Assembly (NCBI RefSeq): GCF_947250635.1
Contig: NZ_OX366335.1
Location: 558,001 to 622,000 of the forward strand
DNA: 64,000 nucleotides
Direction of reading: 5' to 3'
Origin: Wolbachia endosymbiont (group B) of Parapoynx stratiotata
GTDB taxonomy: Bacteria > Pseudomonadota > Alphaproteobacteria > Rickettsiales > Anaplasmataceae
How positions within the stretch are numbered: position 1 is the first letter of the stretch; each line of letters opens with the position of its first letter. A program made the translations under genes and the position numbers. Below are positions 53,985 to 63,636 of the stretch, one piece after another. Under the pieces are notes generated by a model. The model had not been told where the DNA came from, ran no database searches, and saw only the letters and a list, made by a program, of their open reading frames with translations.

Positions 53985-55792
53985 TTCTTTTAGATACAAA
54001 AACAATAAATCGTATAGCAGCAGGTGAAGTAATCGAAAGGCCAGCAAGTGTAGTAAAGGAATTAGTAGAAAATGCAATAGATGCTGGAAGTTCAGAAATA
54101 GAGATCAAAATAGAAAGTGGTGGGCGTAACCTTATCACTGTGACAGATAATGGAAATGGAATAGAAAAGGAAGATTTGGAACTTGCGTTTATGCGCCACG
54201 CTACTTCAAAATTAAGCGATGGTGAATTAATAGAGATCAGACATCTTGGCTTTAGAGGAGAGGCTCTGCCTTCAATTGCAGCAGTAAGCAGAATGAAATT
54301 ATCATCCAAGGCAAGTGGAGCAAAGGAAGCATGGTCTATAAGATATGAGGGAGGAGAAAAAATAAGAGAGATTACCCCTTGTTCTTTGTTGCAAGGTACA
54401 TATATTGAAGTTCGTGACTTATTTTTTGCTACACCAAATAGACTAAAGTTTCTAAAAACCGAAAGGGCAGAAACACAAAGTATTGTTGATATTGTGAATA
54501 ACTTAGCGATGATTAATTATAGTATTGGGTTTACTCTCACTTCTGGTAATAAAAAGCTCTTAAAATATGTTAAGCAAACTTCGCTGTTCAACAGATTATG
54601 TGAAATAGAAGAAGAATTTCAAAGCAATTCACTGGAAGTTAAAGAGGAAGAAGAAGGCATCAAACTTAAGGGACACATCTGTAAACCTAATGTCAATCGT
54701 GGCAACTCAACTCAGATTTATACGTTTGTTAATGGAAGGCCAATAAAAGACAATCTACTTGTTGGTGCAATTAGATATGCGTATCACGATTTTATTCCAA
54801 ACAATAGGTATCCTTTTGCAGTGTTGCATTTAGAAGTACCATATGACCAAGTAGATGTAAATGTGCATCCAAATAAATCGGAAGTAAGATTTCAGAATAA
54901 AAGGCTAATATATGAAATAGTGAGAAGAGGGATAATAAAAACACTATCAACGAGATTTGCAGCGGGTGATCAAGGTATTGAAGAGGAGCTAATTTTTAAT
55001 GATAGTAAAAGCCAAGAGCAGATTGATAGTCAAGAGAAAAAAGATCAAAAAGAGTTTTATGAAAAGAGACCAAGTCTTTTAGAAAATCGTCTAATGAAAG
55101 AGTTCAATGCACCAGATGAAAGAAGGCAAAGCTTACCAGAAACTTTTAAGTATGGAGAATCCCCACCCCAAAAGGGAACGATGGTTTTAGAAAGGAAGCA
55201 AATTGATTTAATAGCGGATCATCCTCTAGGATATGCACGCTGTCAGGTCTACAATACTTACATTATTGCTGAGGCTAAAGGAAAATTAATTATAGTAGAC
55301 CAGCACGCAGCCCATGAGAGATTAATACACGAGTGCTTAAAGCAAAAATCAAGCATAAAAAGACAAAAACTTCTTCTTCCTGAAACAGTTGAGATTAAAA
55401 ACCAAGCAGGAATGGAGATGGTTGGAATGTATAAAGATAGGCTCTTTGAAATGGGTTTTGGTATTGAAATAGAATCAGAAGATAAAGTAAGGGTGAAAGA
55501 AATACCTGCAATTTTAGGAACAATAAATGTGAAAGAGATGGTGATGAATATAGTTGATAGATTAATGGAGATAGGAGATACGCTACCTATAGAAGAAAAA
55601 GTGAACAAGATACTAGCTACCATTGCGTGCCATGGGTCAATTAGAGCTGGAAGGGCAATGAAGTTGGAGGAGATGAATGAGTTGATGAGACAAATGGAGG
55701 AAACACCTTATGCTGGGCAATGCAATCACGGAAGACCAACGTATATAGAAATGAAACTAAGTGATATAGAAAAATTGTTTGAAAGGAGATGA
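53975..55792 (+). CDS. mutL: DNA mismatch repair protein MutL
   Basis: This 605-residue protein has a GHKL ATPase N-terminus ([20 protein letters not shown] and [13 protein letters not shown]) and a C-terminal dimerisation/endonuclease domain. The latter carries [12 protein letters not shown], which fits the DQHA-x2-E-x4-E metal motif, plus ACHGSIRAG and QCNHGRPT. It therefore looks like an active nicking MutL. GGAG precedes ATG 53975. Neighbouring genes are rnhA and a double-HTH regulator; phage WO regions are known to carry mutL next to such regulators, so the locus might be phage-linked rather than chromosomal. That question cannot be settled here. Confidence 0.94.
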   Translation: MAIILLDTKTINRIAAGEVIERPASVVKELVENAIDAGSSEIEIKIESGGRNLITVTDNGNGIEKEDLELAFMRHATSKLSDGELIEIRHLGFRGEALPSIAAVSRMKLSSKASGAKEAWSIRYEGGEKIREITPCSLLQGTYIEVRDLFFATPNRLKFLKTERAETQSIVDIVNNLAMINYSIGFTLTSGNKKLLKYVKQTSLFNRLCEIEEEFQSNSLEVKEEEEGIKLKGHICKPNVNRGNSTQIYTFVNGRPIKDNLLVGAIRYAYHDFIPNNRYPFAVLHLEVPYDQVDVNVHPNKSEVRFQNKRLIYEIVRRGIIKTLSTRFAAGDQGIEEELIFNDSKSQEQIDSQEKKDQKEFYEKRPSLLENRLMKEFNAPDERRQSLPETFKYGESPPQKGTMVLERKQIDLIADHPLGYARCQVYNTYIIAEAKGKLIIVDQHAAHERLIHECLKQKSSIKRQKLLLPETVEIKNQAGMEMVGMYKDRLFEMGFGIEIESEDKVRVKEIPAILGTINVKEMVMNIVDRLMEIGDTLPIEEKVNKILATIACHGSIRAGRAMKLEEMNELMRQMEETPYAGQCNHGRPTYIEMKLSDIEKLFERR

Positions 55793-55859
55793 GTTCAGTT
55801 TGTCAAAAAGGTTCCCAATTAAGTATAAGTAACGGCTCTTCTGATTATGAGTATAAAAT

Positions 55860-56500
55860 GTGAAAAAAGAGAATAAATGCTCTAATTTTTTAGATTACAA
55901 AGTAATAGGACAGGAAGTAAGAAATCGTAGGTTAGCAAAGGGATATACTCAAAAAGATTTAGCAAAAAAAATCGATACAACATATCAAGTAATACTGCAA
56001 TATGAAAAAGGAACACGCAGAATTTCAATTAAGAAGTTATATGAATTAGCAGAAGCATTATCAACAACTGCTAGAGATCTAGCTTGCGGACAAGAAGTAT
56101 CAAATGAGGGAAGGTATGAGGAAGAGGAGGTACTAAATCTAGTAAGAAGACATAAAGAGATTAAGGATCAAGAATTACGTGAAACGTTTTATTTATTAAC
56201 TAAATTCATCCGTATTAGTGAGGAAGAAAGTGGAAAGGCGGTAAAAATAGAAGTAGCAAAGGGTTTGGTTAAGGAAGGAGTTTCTGCTCATGTTATCTCT
56301 CAAACGACCAGTTTATCTATTGATGAATATGATAATGATGAAAAAAAAATTTCTATTCCGTATAAAGTAGGTCGAAGAATAAAAGAATGGAGGTTGAGAA
56401 GAGGATACACACAAGAAGATTTAGCAAGTAAAGTGGGCATAATAAATCAAAGAATATATGAATATGAACAAGGACGATCTGCTGTTTCACTTGAAATGTT
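55860..56500 (+). pseudogene. double-HTH (XRE) regulator, C-terminus cut by an IS
   Basis: The first XRE-type helix-turn-helix spans about residues 15-70 (EVRNRRLAKGYTQKDLAKKI, then TYQVILQYEKGTRRIS). A linker carries a VAKGLVKEGVSAHVISQTTSLS module matching the C-terminus of the Rpn gene product, and a second HTH begins near residue 165 (GRRIKEWRLRRGYTQEDLASKVG). The second HTH is lost after residue ~213 where IS sequence begins. The start is GTG 55860. Two-HTH regulators accompany phage WO's mutL region. The remaining protein could still bind DNA with its first domain. Confidence 0.75.
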
Positions 56501-56580
56501 GGGAACGTTCGGGAACGTTCAAAAAAGTGTGTCAAACCGAAAAAAAAGTAATAAATTGATATAAAAAATGGAGGTTTGAT

Positions 56581-57813
56581 ATGGGTCAAGCAAATAGAAC
56601 TACTGGTTTGGTAGATTATAAAGAATTAGAAACAAATATCCTGTCATCTATACGAGAAGGAAGACCATTGACAGGAAGAGATGGAGCATTAACACCGTTT
56701 ATAAAAAGGTTGCTAGAGGCAAGTCTGGAAGGTGAAATAGAAAGCCACATGTCAGCTAAAAGTGAAGAAAATAACCGAAGAAATGGAAGGAATGCAAAAA
56801 CTTTACGTACAAGTTCAGGCTCATTTGAACTATTAACACCAAGAGACAGAGAAGGAAGCTTTGAACCGCAAATAGTCAAAAAAAGGCAAACAAGCCTACA
56901 TCCAGAACTTGAAGCAAAGGTCTTAAGCACATATGCCAGTGGCATGGGATACAGAGATATAGCTTCACATGTTGAGGAAATATATGACCACAAAATATCA
57001 GCAGCAGAGATATCCAGTATTACTGATAAACTGCTACCAGTAATCAATGAATGGCGCAGCCGCCCACTGCAATCAGTGTATCCAATAGTGTTTATGGATG
57101 GCATGTTCTTTAAGGTCAAGGAGGACGGACATTGTATAAGTAAATGCATGTATAATATATTGGGCATAAATCAAAATGGCAGAAAAGAAGTATTAGGTTT
57201 TTATTTGGCTGAAAGTGAAGGAGCTAACTTCTGGTTGGGAGTTCTAAATGACCTAAAAGAGCGAGGAGTAGAAGATATTCTAATTGCCTGCATTGATGGG
57301 CTAAAAAGCTTTCCTGCGGCTATAAATAGTGTGTTTCCTAAGGCAGAAGTACAGCTATGTATAGTGCATCAGATAAGGAATTCACTGAAATATGTATCTA
57401 GCAAAGATGTAAAAGTTTTCATGAATGATTTGAAAAAAATATATCGTGCTTCAAGTAAAGAGATCGCTGAGAATTATCTGCTTGAGCTGGAAGAAAAATG
57501 GGGAGAGAAGTATCCTTTAGTTATAAAATCCTGGCAGAACAATTGGGAAAACTTATCCAGTTATTTTAAGTATTCTGGGCAAGTTAGGAAGCTGATTTAC
57601 ACCACCAATCCAATTGAGGGGTTGCATAGACAAATCAGGAAATTTACTAAAACTAAGGGTTCATTTACTAGTACAAATGCCTTGTACAAACAGGTATATT
57701 GTGCTATAAAAAAGGTAGAGCAAAAGTGGATTATGGCTCTCCCTAATTGGGCTTTAACTATGTCTCAACTTGATATTTTCTTTCCAGATAGATTGAAAAT
57801 TGAGTTGAACTAA
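56581..57813 (+). CDS. IS256-family transposase, copy H
   Basis: Intact 410-residue transposase, same as copy A (Met form, TMSQLD). The IS481 insertion starts just after its stop codon and does not damage the protein, but it separates the gene from its own right terminal repeat. Confidence 0.95.
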   Translation: MGQANRTTGLVDYKELETNILSSIREGRPLTGRDGALTPFIKRLLEASLEGEIESHMSAKSEENNRRNGRNAKTLRTSSGSFELLTPRDREGSFEPQIVKKRQTSLHPELEAKVLSTYASGMGYRDIASHVEEIYDHKISAAEISSITDKLLPVINEWRSRPLQSVYPIVFMDGMFFKVKEDGHCISKCMYNILGINQNGRKEVLGFYLAESEGANFWLGVLNDLKERGVEDILIACIDGLKSFPAAINSVFPKAEVQLCIVHQIRNSLKYVSSKDVKVFMNDLKKIYRASSKEIAENYLLELEEKWGEKYPLVIKSWQNNWENLSSYFKYSGQVRKLIYTTNPIEGLHRQIRKFTKTKGSFTSTNALYKQVYCAIKKVEQKWIMALPNWALTMSQLDIFFPDRLKIELN

Positions 57814-57817
57814 AAAT

Positions 57818-59013
57818 TGTACTAGACACAACTTAATCTGACAGCAACGAATTAACTGACAGAAGAATTGAGGTAGTTAAAACTAATATCAGTCTCTTGT
57901 TTAACGTTACTAATATTTTTCTGAAAAGCAATGTGTTTGCTATCAAGAAAAGTCTGCATAGGCGTTTTACCATAGCAATATTTACCTGAGTGAGGCCTGG
58001 TCTCATTGTAAGAGCGTAACCAATGATCAACATCTATCTGCAAATCTTCTAAAGAACTGTAGATTTTCTTTCTAAAGATAATATTGTAACACTCATCTTG
58101 CATAGTTTTATGAAACCTTTCGCATATGCCATTAGTTTGTGGTGAATTGGCTTTAGTTCTTGAATGATCAATATTTTCAATTCCCAAATAAAGCTGATAA
58201 GCGTGATTTTCTGGTTTACCACAATATTCTGTACCTCTATCAGTCAAAATGCGCAATAATGGCACGTTTTGTACATCGAAAAATGGTATTACTCTATCAT
58301 TCAGCAAGTCGGCAGCGGTAATAGCAGTTTTATCTGTATAAAGCTTAGCAAAAGCCACTCTCGAATATGTATCAATAAAAGTCTGCTGGTAAATGCGCCC
58401 AACGCCCTTGATATTGCCTACGTAATAAGTATCTTGAGACCCTAAATAACCTGAGTGTTCTGTTTCAATTTCACCGTGAGCTTCTCTTTGCTCTTTAACT
58501 TTTTCCAATGCTGCAAGTTGCTCTTCAGTTAAAATTATGCCGTCTTGTGCAACCTTTGCTTCAAGGGCTTTAAGTCTTTTTTTGAACGTTTCAATGTCAT
58601 TTCTTAGCCATACAGATCTTACGCCACCTTCGGAAATTATTACACCCCTTTTTCTCAGCTCATTTGCAGCTCTTTGTTGTCCATATGCTGGAAATTCTGT
58701 AGCTATGCCAATTATTGCCCTTTCTATATCTTCGGAAACTCTGTTTGCTAATAGGGGTTTTTTCTTACTTATTTCATGTAATGCTCCTTCTCCCCCACTT
58801 TCATATAACTCCTTAAATCGATAAAATGTATCACGCGAATAACCCATCACCTTACACGCTTGTGATACGTTACCTAATTGCTTTGCTAGTTCTAATAACC
58901 CTAACTTTGGTTTTAGTATTTTTGTTTGTATCGTACTCATATCTAACACTCCTTTCTTTTATTATTTTATAACTTACTTTTTTAAAGTGTCAGATCAAGT
59001 CTTGTTTAATACA
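57818..59013 (-). mobile_element. IS481-family element, copy 2 (1196 bp)
   Basis: Same length and termini as copy 1, opposite orientation. A 7-bp target duplication TAAAAAT (57811-57817 and 59014-59020) shows a clean insertion into the 3' end of IS256 copy H. Confidence 0.93.
57852..58940 (-). CDS. IS481-family transposase, copy 2
   Basis: 362-residue transposase with the same HTH and rve-type DDE segments as copy 1 and no difference seen. Start ATG 58940 with AGGAG 8 bases upstream. Intact and presumably functional. Confidence 0.93.
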   Translation of the reverse strand: MSTIQTKILKPKLGLLELAKQLGNVSQACKVMGYSRDTFYRFKELYESGGEGALHEISKKKPLLANRVSEDIERAIIGIATEFPAYGQQRAANELRKRGVIISEGGVRSVWLRNDIETFKKRLKALEAKVAQDGIILTEEQLAALEKVKEQREAHGEIETEHSGYLGSQDTYYVGNIKGVGRIYQQTFIDTYSRVAFAKLYTDKTAITAADLLNDRVIPFFDVQNVPLLRILTDRGTEYCGKPENHAYQLYLGIENIDHSRTKANSPQTNGICERFHKTMQDECYNIIFRKKIYSSLEDLQIDVDHWLRSYNETRPHSGKYCYGKTPMQTFLDSKHIAFQKNISNVKQETDISFNYLNSSVS

Positions 59014-59050
59014 TAAAAATGCGGCTTGACACACTTTTTTGAACGTTCCC

Positions 59051-59661
59051 CCTTGACCTTAAAGAACATGCCATCCATAAACACTATTGGATACACTGAT
59101 TGCAGTGGGCGGCTGCGCCATTCATTGATTACTGGTAGCAGTTTATCAGTAATACTGGATATCTCTGCTGCTGATATTTTGTGGTCATATATTTCCTCAA
59201 CATGTGAAGCTATATCTCTGTATCCCATGCCACTGGCATATGTGCTTAAGACCTTTGCTTCAAGTTCTGGATGTAGGCTTGTTTGCCTTTTTTTGACTAT
59301 TTGCGGTTCAAAGCTTCCTTCTCTGTCTCTTGGTGTTAATAGTTCAAATGAGCCTGAACTTGTACGTAAAGTTTTTGCATTCCTTCCATTTCTTCGGTTA
59401 TTTTCTTCACTTTTAGCTGACATGTGGCTTTCTATTTCACCTTCCAGACTTGCCTCTAGCAACCTTTTTATAAACGGTGTTAATGCTCCATCTCTTCCTG
59501 TCAATGGTCTTCCTTCTCGTATAGATGACAGGATATTTGTTTCTAATTCTTTATAATCTACCAAACCAGTAGTTCTATTTGCTTGACCCATATCAAACCT
59601 CCATTTTTTATATCAATTTATTACTTTTTTTTCGGTTTGACACACTTTTTTGAACGTTCCC
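59051..59661 (-). mobile_element. IS256-family fragment I (5' 611 bp)
   Basis: The 5' part in minus orientation with its outer terminal repeat ending at 59661. It encodes about 180 N-terminal transposase residues and is cut at 59051, where copy H ends. Its outer end adjoins fragment J. Confidence 0.88.
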
Positions 59662-59944
59662 ATTCCTTCCATTTCTTCGGTTATTTTCTTCACTTTTAGC
59701 TGACATGTGGCTTTCTATTTCACCTTCCAGACTTGCCTCTAGCAACCTTTTTATAAACGGTGTTAATGCTCCATCTCTTCCTGTCAATGGTCTTCCTTCT
59801 CGTATAGATGACAGGATATTTGTTTCTAATTCTTTATAATCTACCAAACCAGTAGTTCTATTTGCTTGACCCATATCAAACCTCCATTTTTTATATCAAT
59901 TTATTACTTTTTTTTCGGTTTGACACACTTTTTTGAACGTTCCC
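59662..59944 (-). mobile_element. IS256-family fragment J (5' 283 bp)
   Basis: Another 5' part in minus orientation, outer end at 59944, cut at 59662 where the terminal repeat of fragment I begins. It encodes about 71 transposase residues. I, J and H show repeated insertion of the element into copies of itself. Confidence 0.88.
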
Positions 59945-60915
59945 CCAAAATCAGGTTTTGATTGCTGAGCTACTCTATATTCCTCCAGATATTCTCTAAT
60001 ACTAAGACCTTTTTGTTTAATGCATGATGTTGCTGCTTTCAAATCTAATGGAAAACAATTAAACTCTTCTATTAACTCTGATATAGATTTACCTTGTGAT
60101 TCATCTTCCCCTAAGGCTTTTCGAGTAAATTCCTCGGCTTCTTCTTTTTTTAAATTACCCAACTTTATTTCTTCTATATCTTCTATTTCTTCTTTCCAAT
60201 TCTTGTTAGGAGAAGTAATTAAAACGTAAGGTTTTTCTCTATTAGAAAAAACAGGGAAGCTGGATGGTAAAAAATTCTCAATCTCCTTATAACTACTAGC
60301 ATCATCGAAAACAAACAAACTTTTTGTGTCTTGAAGATACTCATATACATCCTCGACAATAGATTTAATGTTTCTCTCTCTCCTTTGCTCACTTTTTCTA
60401 GAAACCCCTAACCTTTCAGCCAACCCATGAAATGAATTTGAAAGATTGGTACATGACGAGGCATCTATCCACATAATCCTTGCCCAAGTAGCCTTACGCC
60501 TTTCACTAAACCCATAGCCTCTAGCAAGTTCGCTTTTTCCTATTCCAGACTTCCCACTAATTAAGACTACTCGTGACATTTTTACTTCTTGACTACTACT
60601 ATGTAACCTTAGGTTCAAATTTTTTACCACCTCTTTTCTTTCAATGAAATTTTCTGGTGTCTTGCCAAAACTATAGGAAAATTGACGCCTATCTTCATCT
60701 TGCTTTCTAAGATGTTCTTTTACATCTTCTATATCTTTCCTTTTCACAGGATCTTGTTCATTAATCTTATATGTTAAAAACAAGTCTTTATAAGTATTAA
60801 GAAGTAGTAATATAAAGATGTATAGAGAAGAGGAACCGTCATAGATCTTGGTCATAAGGGACCGTATTGGAGCAAGGTTCTCTTCTCTGTTTATGTACTG
60901 AATAGTTCCGAACAA
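59945..60915 (-). pseudogene. NB-ARC (STAND) ATPase, C-terminus cut by IS copies
   Basis: About 322 native residues remain. After an N-terminal helical part there is an NB-ARC-type ATPase: the lead-in FIERKEVVKNLNLRL, Walker A SGKSGIGKSELARGYGF (about 125-140), Walker B LFVFDDAS (about 203-210), then a winged-helix-like part (ELIEEFNCFPLDLKAATSCI). The C-terminal sensor (TPR or similar) was lost to IS insertion at 59944. The N-terminal start is uncertain; the frame opens at 60915, close to the left end of the IS110 element, so the 5' end may also be displaced. NB-ARC proteins of this type occur in the eukaryotic-association region of phage WO. Confidence 0.75.
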
Positions 60916-60984
60916 CTGATTGAGTTTTTAGGCTCGTATATAAGGGTGGAAAATGCAGTATTATATTATTCTTACGGAGGAATT

Positions 60985-61944
60985 ATGAATTCATCAAATA
61001 TCATTGCTGGCATTGATGTTAGCAAAAATAAGCTAGATATCCACATTCATCCACTTGGACATTATAAAGTATTTGAAAATGACGTTCAAGCTATTGATCA
61101 AATACTCGACTTTTTACGTTTGCATAATGTAACCAAAGTTGGACTTGAAGCAACTGGTGGGTACGAAAAATTATGTGCTTATACTTTACTAAGCCATGGT
61201 TTCGAAGTATATGTTATTCAACCTAGATGGGTTAGAGATTATGCAAAAAGCCTTGGTATCGCTACTAAAACTGATAAAATAGACTGCAGCATCATCTCAC
61301 GTTATATCAATAATACAGATATGCGTGTTACTCCTTTAAAGGTTAGTAATATTGACAGTTTGAAGCAAAAGTTATCTCGCAGAAATCAATTAGTGGAAAT
61401 GGCAAAAATACAAAAAACTCAAGCTCATCAAGTAACTGATATATCCATAATCAAACAAATGGAAGAACTACTTGCCATTTTGCAAAGTCAAATTCAAGTT
61501 TTAGAAGACGAGATGATAACATTGATTGAGCAAAGTCAAGAGCTTAAAGAAAAATACATATCAATAACTAGTATGCCAGGAGCAGGTAGAATCTTAGCTA
61601 TTACTATGATCTGTTATCTACCAGAATTAGGAACTCTCCGACATAAAGAAATATCTAGCCTTTCTGGAGTTGCACCTTTTAATCGAGATAGTGGTTTTAG
61701 TAAAGGAAAAAGATGTATTCAAGGTGGTAGATCACAGATTAGAACAGTTTTACATATGTGTGTTCTTAGTGCACAAAAGTACAATTCTTATATAAGAATC
61801 TTCTTTGATAGGCTATACGATCAATACAAAAAACCATATAAAGTTGCTTCTACTGCTGCCATGAGAAAATTACTTATCCTTGCTAACTCTTTAATCAGAG
61901 ATGGCAGGGTTTTTACTGAGGAATATAGCCCTAAAGCTGCTTAG
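60985..61944 (+). CDS. IS110-family (DEDD) transposase
   Basis: This 319-residue protein has an N-terminal RuvC-like DEDD catalytic domain (AGIDVSKNKLDIHI, VGLEATGGYEKL, ATKTDKIDCSII) and a C-terminal transposase_20 domain (ITSMPGAGRILAITMI, SSLSGVAPFNRDSG, GGRSQIRTVLHM with the candidate catalytic Ser region). I place the start at ATG 60985, which has GGAGG 6 bases ahead. IS110 enzymes work with a guide-like non-coding (bridge) RNA encoded beside the gene; I cannot define that RNA by eye. Confidence 0.92.
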   Translation: MNSSNIIAGIDVSKNKLDIHIHPLGHYKVFENDVQAIDQILDFLRLHNVTKVGLEATGGYEKLCAYTLLSHGFEVYVIQPRWVRDYAKSLGIATKTDKIDCSIISRYINNTDMRVTPLKVSNIDSLKQKLSRRNQLVEMAKIQKTQAHQVTDISIIKQMEELLAILQSQIQVLEDEMITLIEQSQELKEKYISITSMPGAGRILAITMICYLPELGTLRHKEISSLSGVAPFNRDSGFSKGKRCIQGGRSQIRTVLHMCVLSAQKYNSYIRIFFDRLYDQYKKPYKVASTAAMRKLLILANSLIRDGRVFTEEYSPKAA

Positions 61945-61962
61945 ATTGAAAATTAGTGTAGT

Positions 61963-62005
61963 TGTGGATAAGTGCGCTTACACAGACTGAAAGCACTTAT
62001 CCACA
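61963..62005 (+). ncRNA. perfect hairpin with two DnaA-box-like sites after the IS110 gene
   Basis: TGTGGATAAGTGC (61963-61975) and GCACTTATCCACA (61993-62005) pair perfectly; loop 17 bases. Both arms contain TTATCCACA, the consensus DnaA box, in opposite orientations. It may be part of the IS110 bridge RNA/right end, a terminator, or a DnaA site carried by chance. Typed as ncRNA only because a structured RNA is one option. Confidence 0.4.
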
Positions 62006-62044
62006 TCCACACTTCTTAAAAGAATTCAAATCAAATACTACAAC

Positions 62045-62401
62045 TTAAATTACGTAAAATGTGTTAAAAGCATCTTTGGCTTTATAGTCCACTAAGTAAA
62101 AATTTATTTTTAGTATTTTTCTATTGACTTTTAACACAACTGCTCCTGTCTTTTTTATAATAGAAACTACCCGAGTTTTAGTCATGGAATATATTGCTAA
62201 ACTAGCCAGTGCAACAGCAGCAAATGCTAAAACACTTATTTCAAGTGGTGTAGCTGCAAAAACTGCAATTGGCGCTAAAATCGAAGTTGAAGACACCCAA
62301 TACGGTGTTGAAAGTGCTACTGCTGTGCCTATAACATACAGAGAAGTAAGCGCTACAATTGCAATGTTTGTTTTATGACAGTGGGTTTTTAAAATTGACA
62401 T
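62045..62401 (-). CDS. small membrane protein, unrecognised
   Basis: This 118-residue protein has two hydrophobic segments (about residues 13-33 and 40-70; AVFAATPLEISVLAFAAVALASLAIYS) and a basic C-terminal part. Start ATG 62401 with GAGG 7 bases ahead. I do not recognise a family. It lies between the IS110 element and dut, which reads in the same direction. Confidence 0.5.
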   Translation of the reverse strand: MSILKTHCHKTNIAIVALTSLYVIGTAVALSTPYWVSSTSILAPIAVFAATPLEISVLAFAAVALASLAIYSMTKTRVVSIIKKTGAVVLKVNRKILKINFYLVDYKAKDAFNTFYVI

Positions 62402-62480
62402 AATTTCCTCTTAAAATAAGTTAATAATATATTAATATTACATATAAAAAAATCAATACAGTCAACTTACATATAAAAAA

Positions 62481-62942
62481 CTACCTACCGCTTGATCCAA
62501 AGCCCCCTTCATTGCGGACGGTTTCTTCTGTGCAGAATTCTTCTCTGTCATCCCAAATTACCTGAGATACAGGAGTGATGAGGATTTGTGCGATTCTATC
62601 TCCTCTTTTTATTTCATATGGCTGATTACTTAGATTGATTAGGCAAACTTTAACTTCACCTCGATAATCGGAGTCTATAGTGCCCGGAGAATTTAAGACA
62701 GTGATTCCATGTTTTGCAGCAAGCCCAGAACGTGGGCGAACTTGTCCTTCAAAACCGTTTGGTATTGCAATTACAATGCCAGTTGGAATAAGTAACCTTT
62801 CAAGTGGATTTAAAATAACAGAGTCGTCCAATGCAGCATAAAGATCCATGCCAGCACTCTGCATAGTTGCATAACAGGGAAGAGGCAGGCTTTCGCCATG
62901 TGATAACTTTTTTATTTCTACTTTAATTTTATCTCTTTGCAT
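62481..62942 (-). CDS. dut: dUTP diphosphatase
   Basis: dUTPase hydrolyses dUTP to dUMP, preventing uracil entry into DNA. The 153-residue protein contains all five trimeric dUTPase motifs: SAGMDLYA, RPRSGLAAKHG, the GTIDSDYRGE segment with the catalytic Asp, GDRIAQILI, and the C-terminal RNEGGFGSSGR P-loop-like motif. Length is standard. It starts at ATG 62942. There is no sign of damage. Confidence 0.95.
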   Translation of the reverse strand: MQRDKIKVEIKKLSHGESLPLPCYATMQSAGMDLYAALDDSVILNPLERLLIPTGIVIAIPNGFEGQVRPRSGLAAKHGITVLNSPGTIDSDYRGEVKVCLINLSNQPYEIKRGDRIAQILITPVSQVIWDDREEFCTEETVRNEGGFGSSGR

Positions 62943-63636
62943 TTTTGTTCACCAGTTATGAAAATTTGATTGTAGCATGTAAATTATGCCTGTAAAAGAT
63001 AAGAAAACTACTTGACAAATCTTTCAGCTTCCTTACTATAAAATTCAAAGTGTTTTATTACCTTCAATCTGTTCAGATTAAACGACAAAAGTATTATACA
63101 GTTGGCGTCTTATAAATCTTTCCGCTATGTGCACTTTATGTCTTCACAATAATTTCTACCTAATATAAGCTGAAACGGGCTTATAAAACGTTTAAAACAG
63201 TACGTTTGTATAGAGGGTGTCATTCCAGCGCGTGACGCTGGTTCCTGGATCTCAGTGTCTGGGCACTGGGATGAGAAAAAAGGGGCTACTTGAATGACAC
63301 CTTATGTTCCAGCACGTGACACATAATTGTACGAACATTCATTTTTGAATACAGCAAATGGTCAATGCCCAGACACTGGCATCCAGAAATTTTATTAGGT
63401 TGGTAAGCACAAAAGTAGTTGCTTTATGCTAAAACACAACGGTTGAAAGACTCGATTCCAGCGTCACGCGCTGGAATGACATCAAAGGGGCTACTTGAAT
63501 GACATACTTGAATTTACGCTATAAAGTGAACCGGTTTGGTGTGCTGCTGTTGTTTGCAGTATTGTAGTGCTAATTTTTTACTTCGGTAGTCTTTTTATTG
63601 TCATTATAATTATAAGAATAGTTGAGGCCAATTAAT
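62943..63636. repeat. gene-free region with Wolbachia-type palindromic repeats
   Basis: Between dut and the last ORF. ATTCCAGCGCGTGACGCTGG-like units occur at 63222-63245 and, as a perfect hairpin (ATTCCAGCG/CGCTGGAAT), at 63455-63477; a partial one is near 63306. A 19-bp direct repeat, AGGGGCTACTTGAATGACA, occurs at 63281-63299 and 63486-63504. The CAGTGTCTGGGCACTGG-type stretch near 63254 has a reverse partner near 63366-63380. These are dispersed genomic palindromes. Confidence 0.65.

Larger units (their letters stand above)
56511..59050 (+). mobile_element. IS256-family element, copy H, split by an IS481 copy
   Basis: Full-length copy in two pieces (56511-57817 and 59021-59050; 1337 bp together) with IS481 copy 2 inserted 4 bp past the transposase stop. 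At its left is an extra GGGAACGTTC (56501-56510), the first ten bases of the terminus of another copy, so it inserted into or beside the tip of an older copy. The right neighbour is fragment I. Confidence 0.92.
60930..62010 (+). mobile_element. IS110-family element (ends not resolved)
   Basis: Contains an intact IS110-type transposase. This family lacks classical inverted repeats and usually makes no target duplication, so the limits are approximate; a perfect hairpin lies after the gene (61963-62005). Confidence 0.65.
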
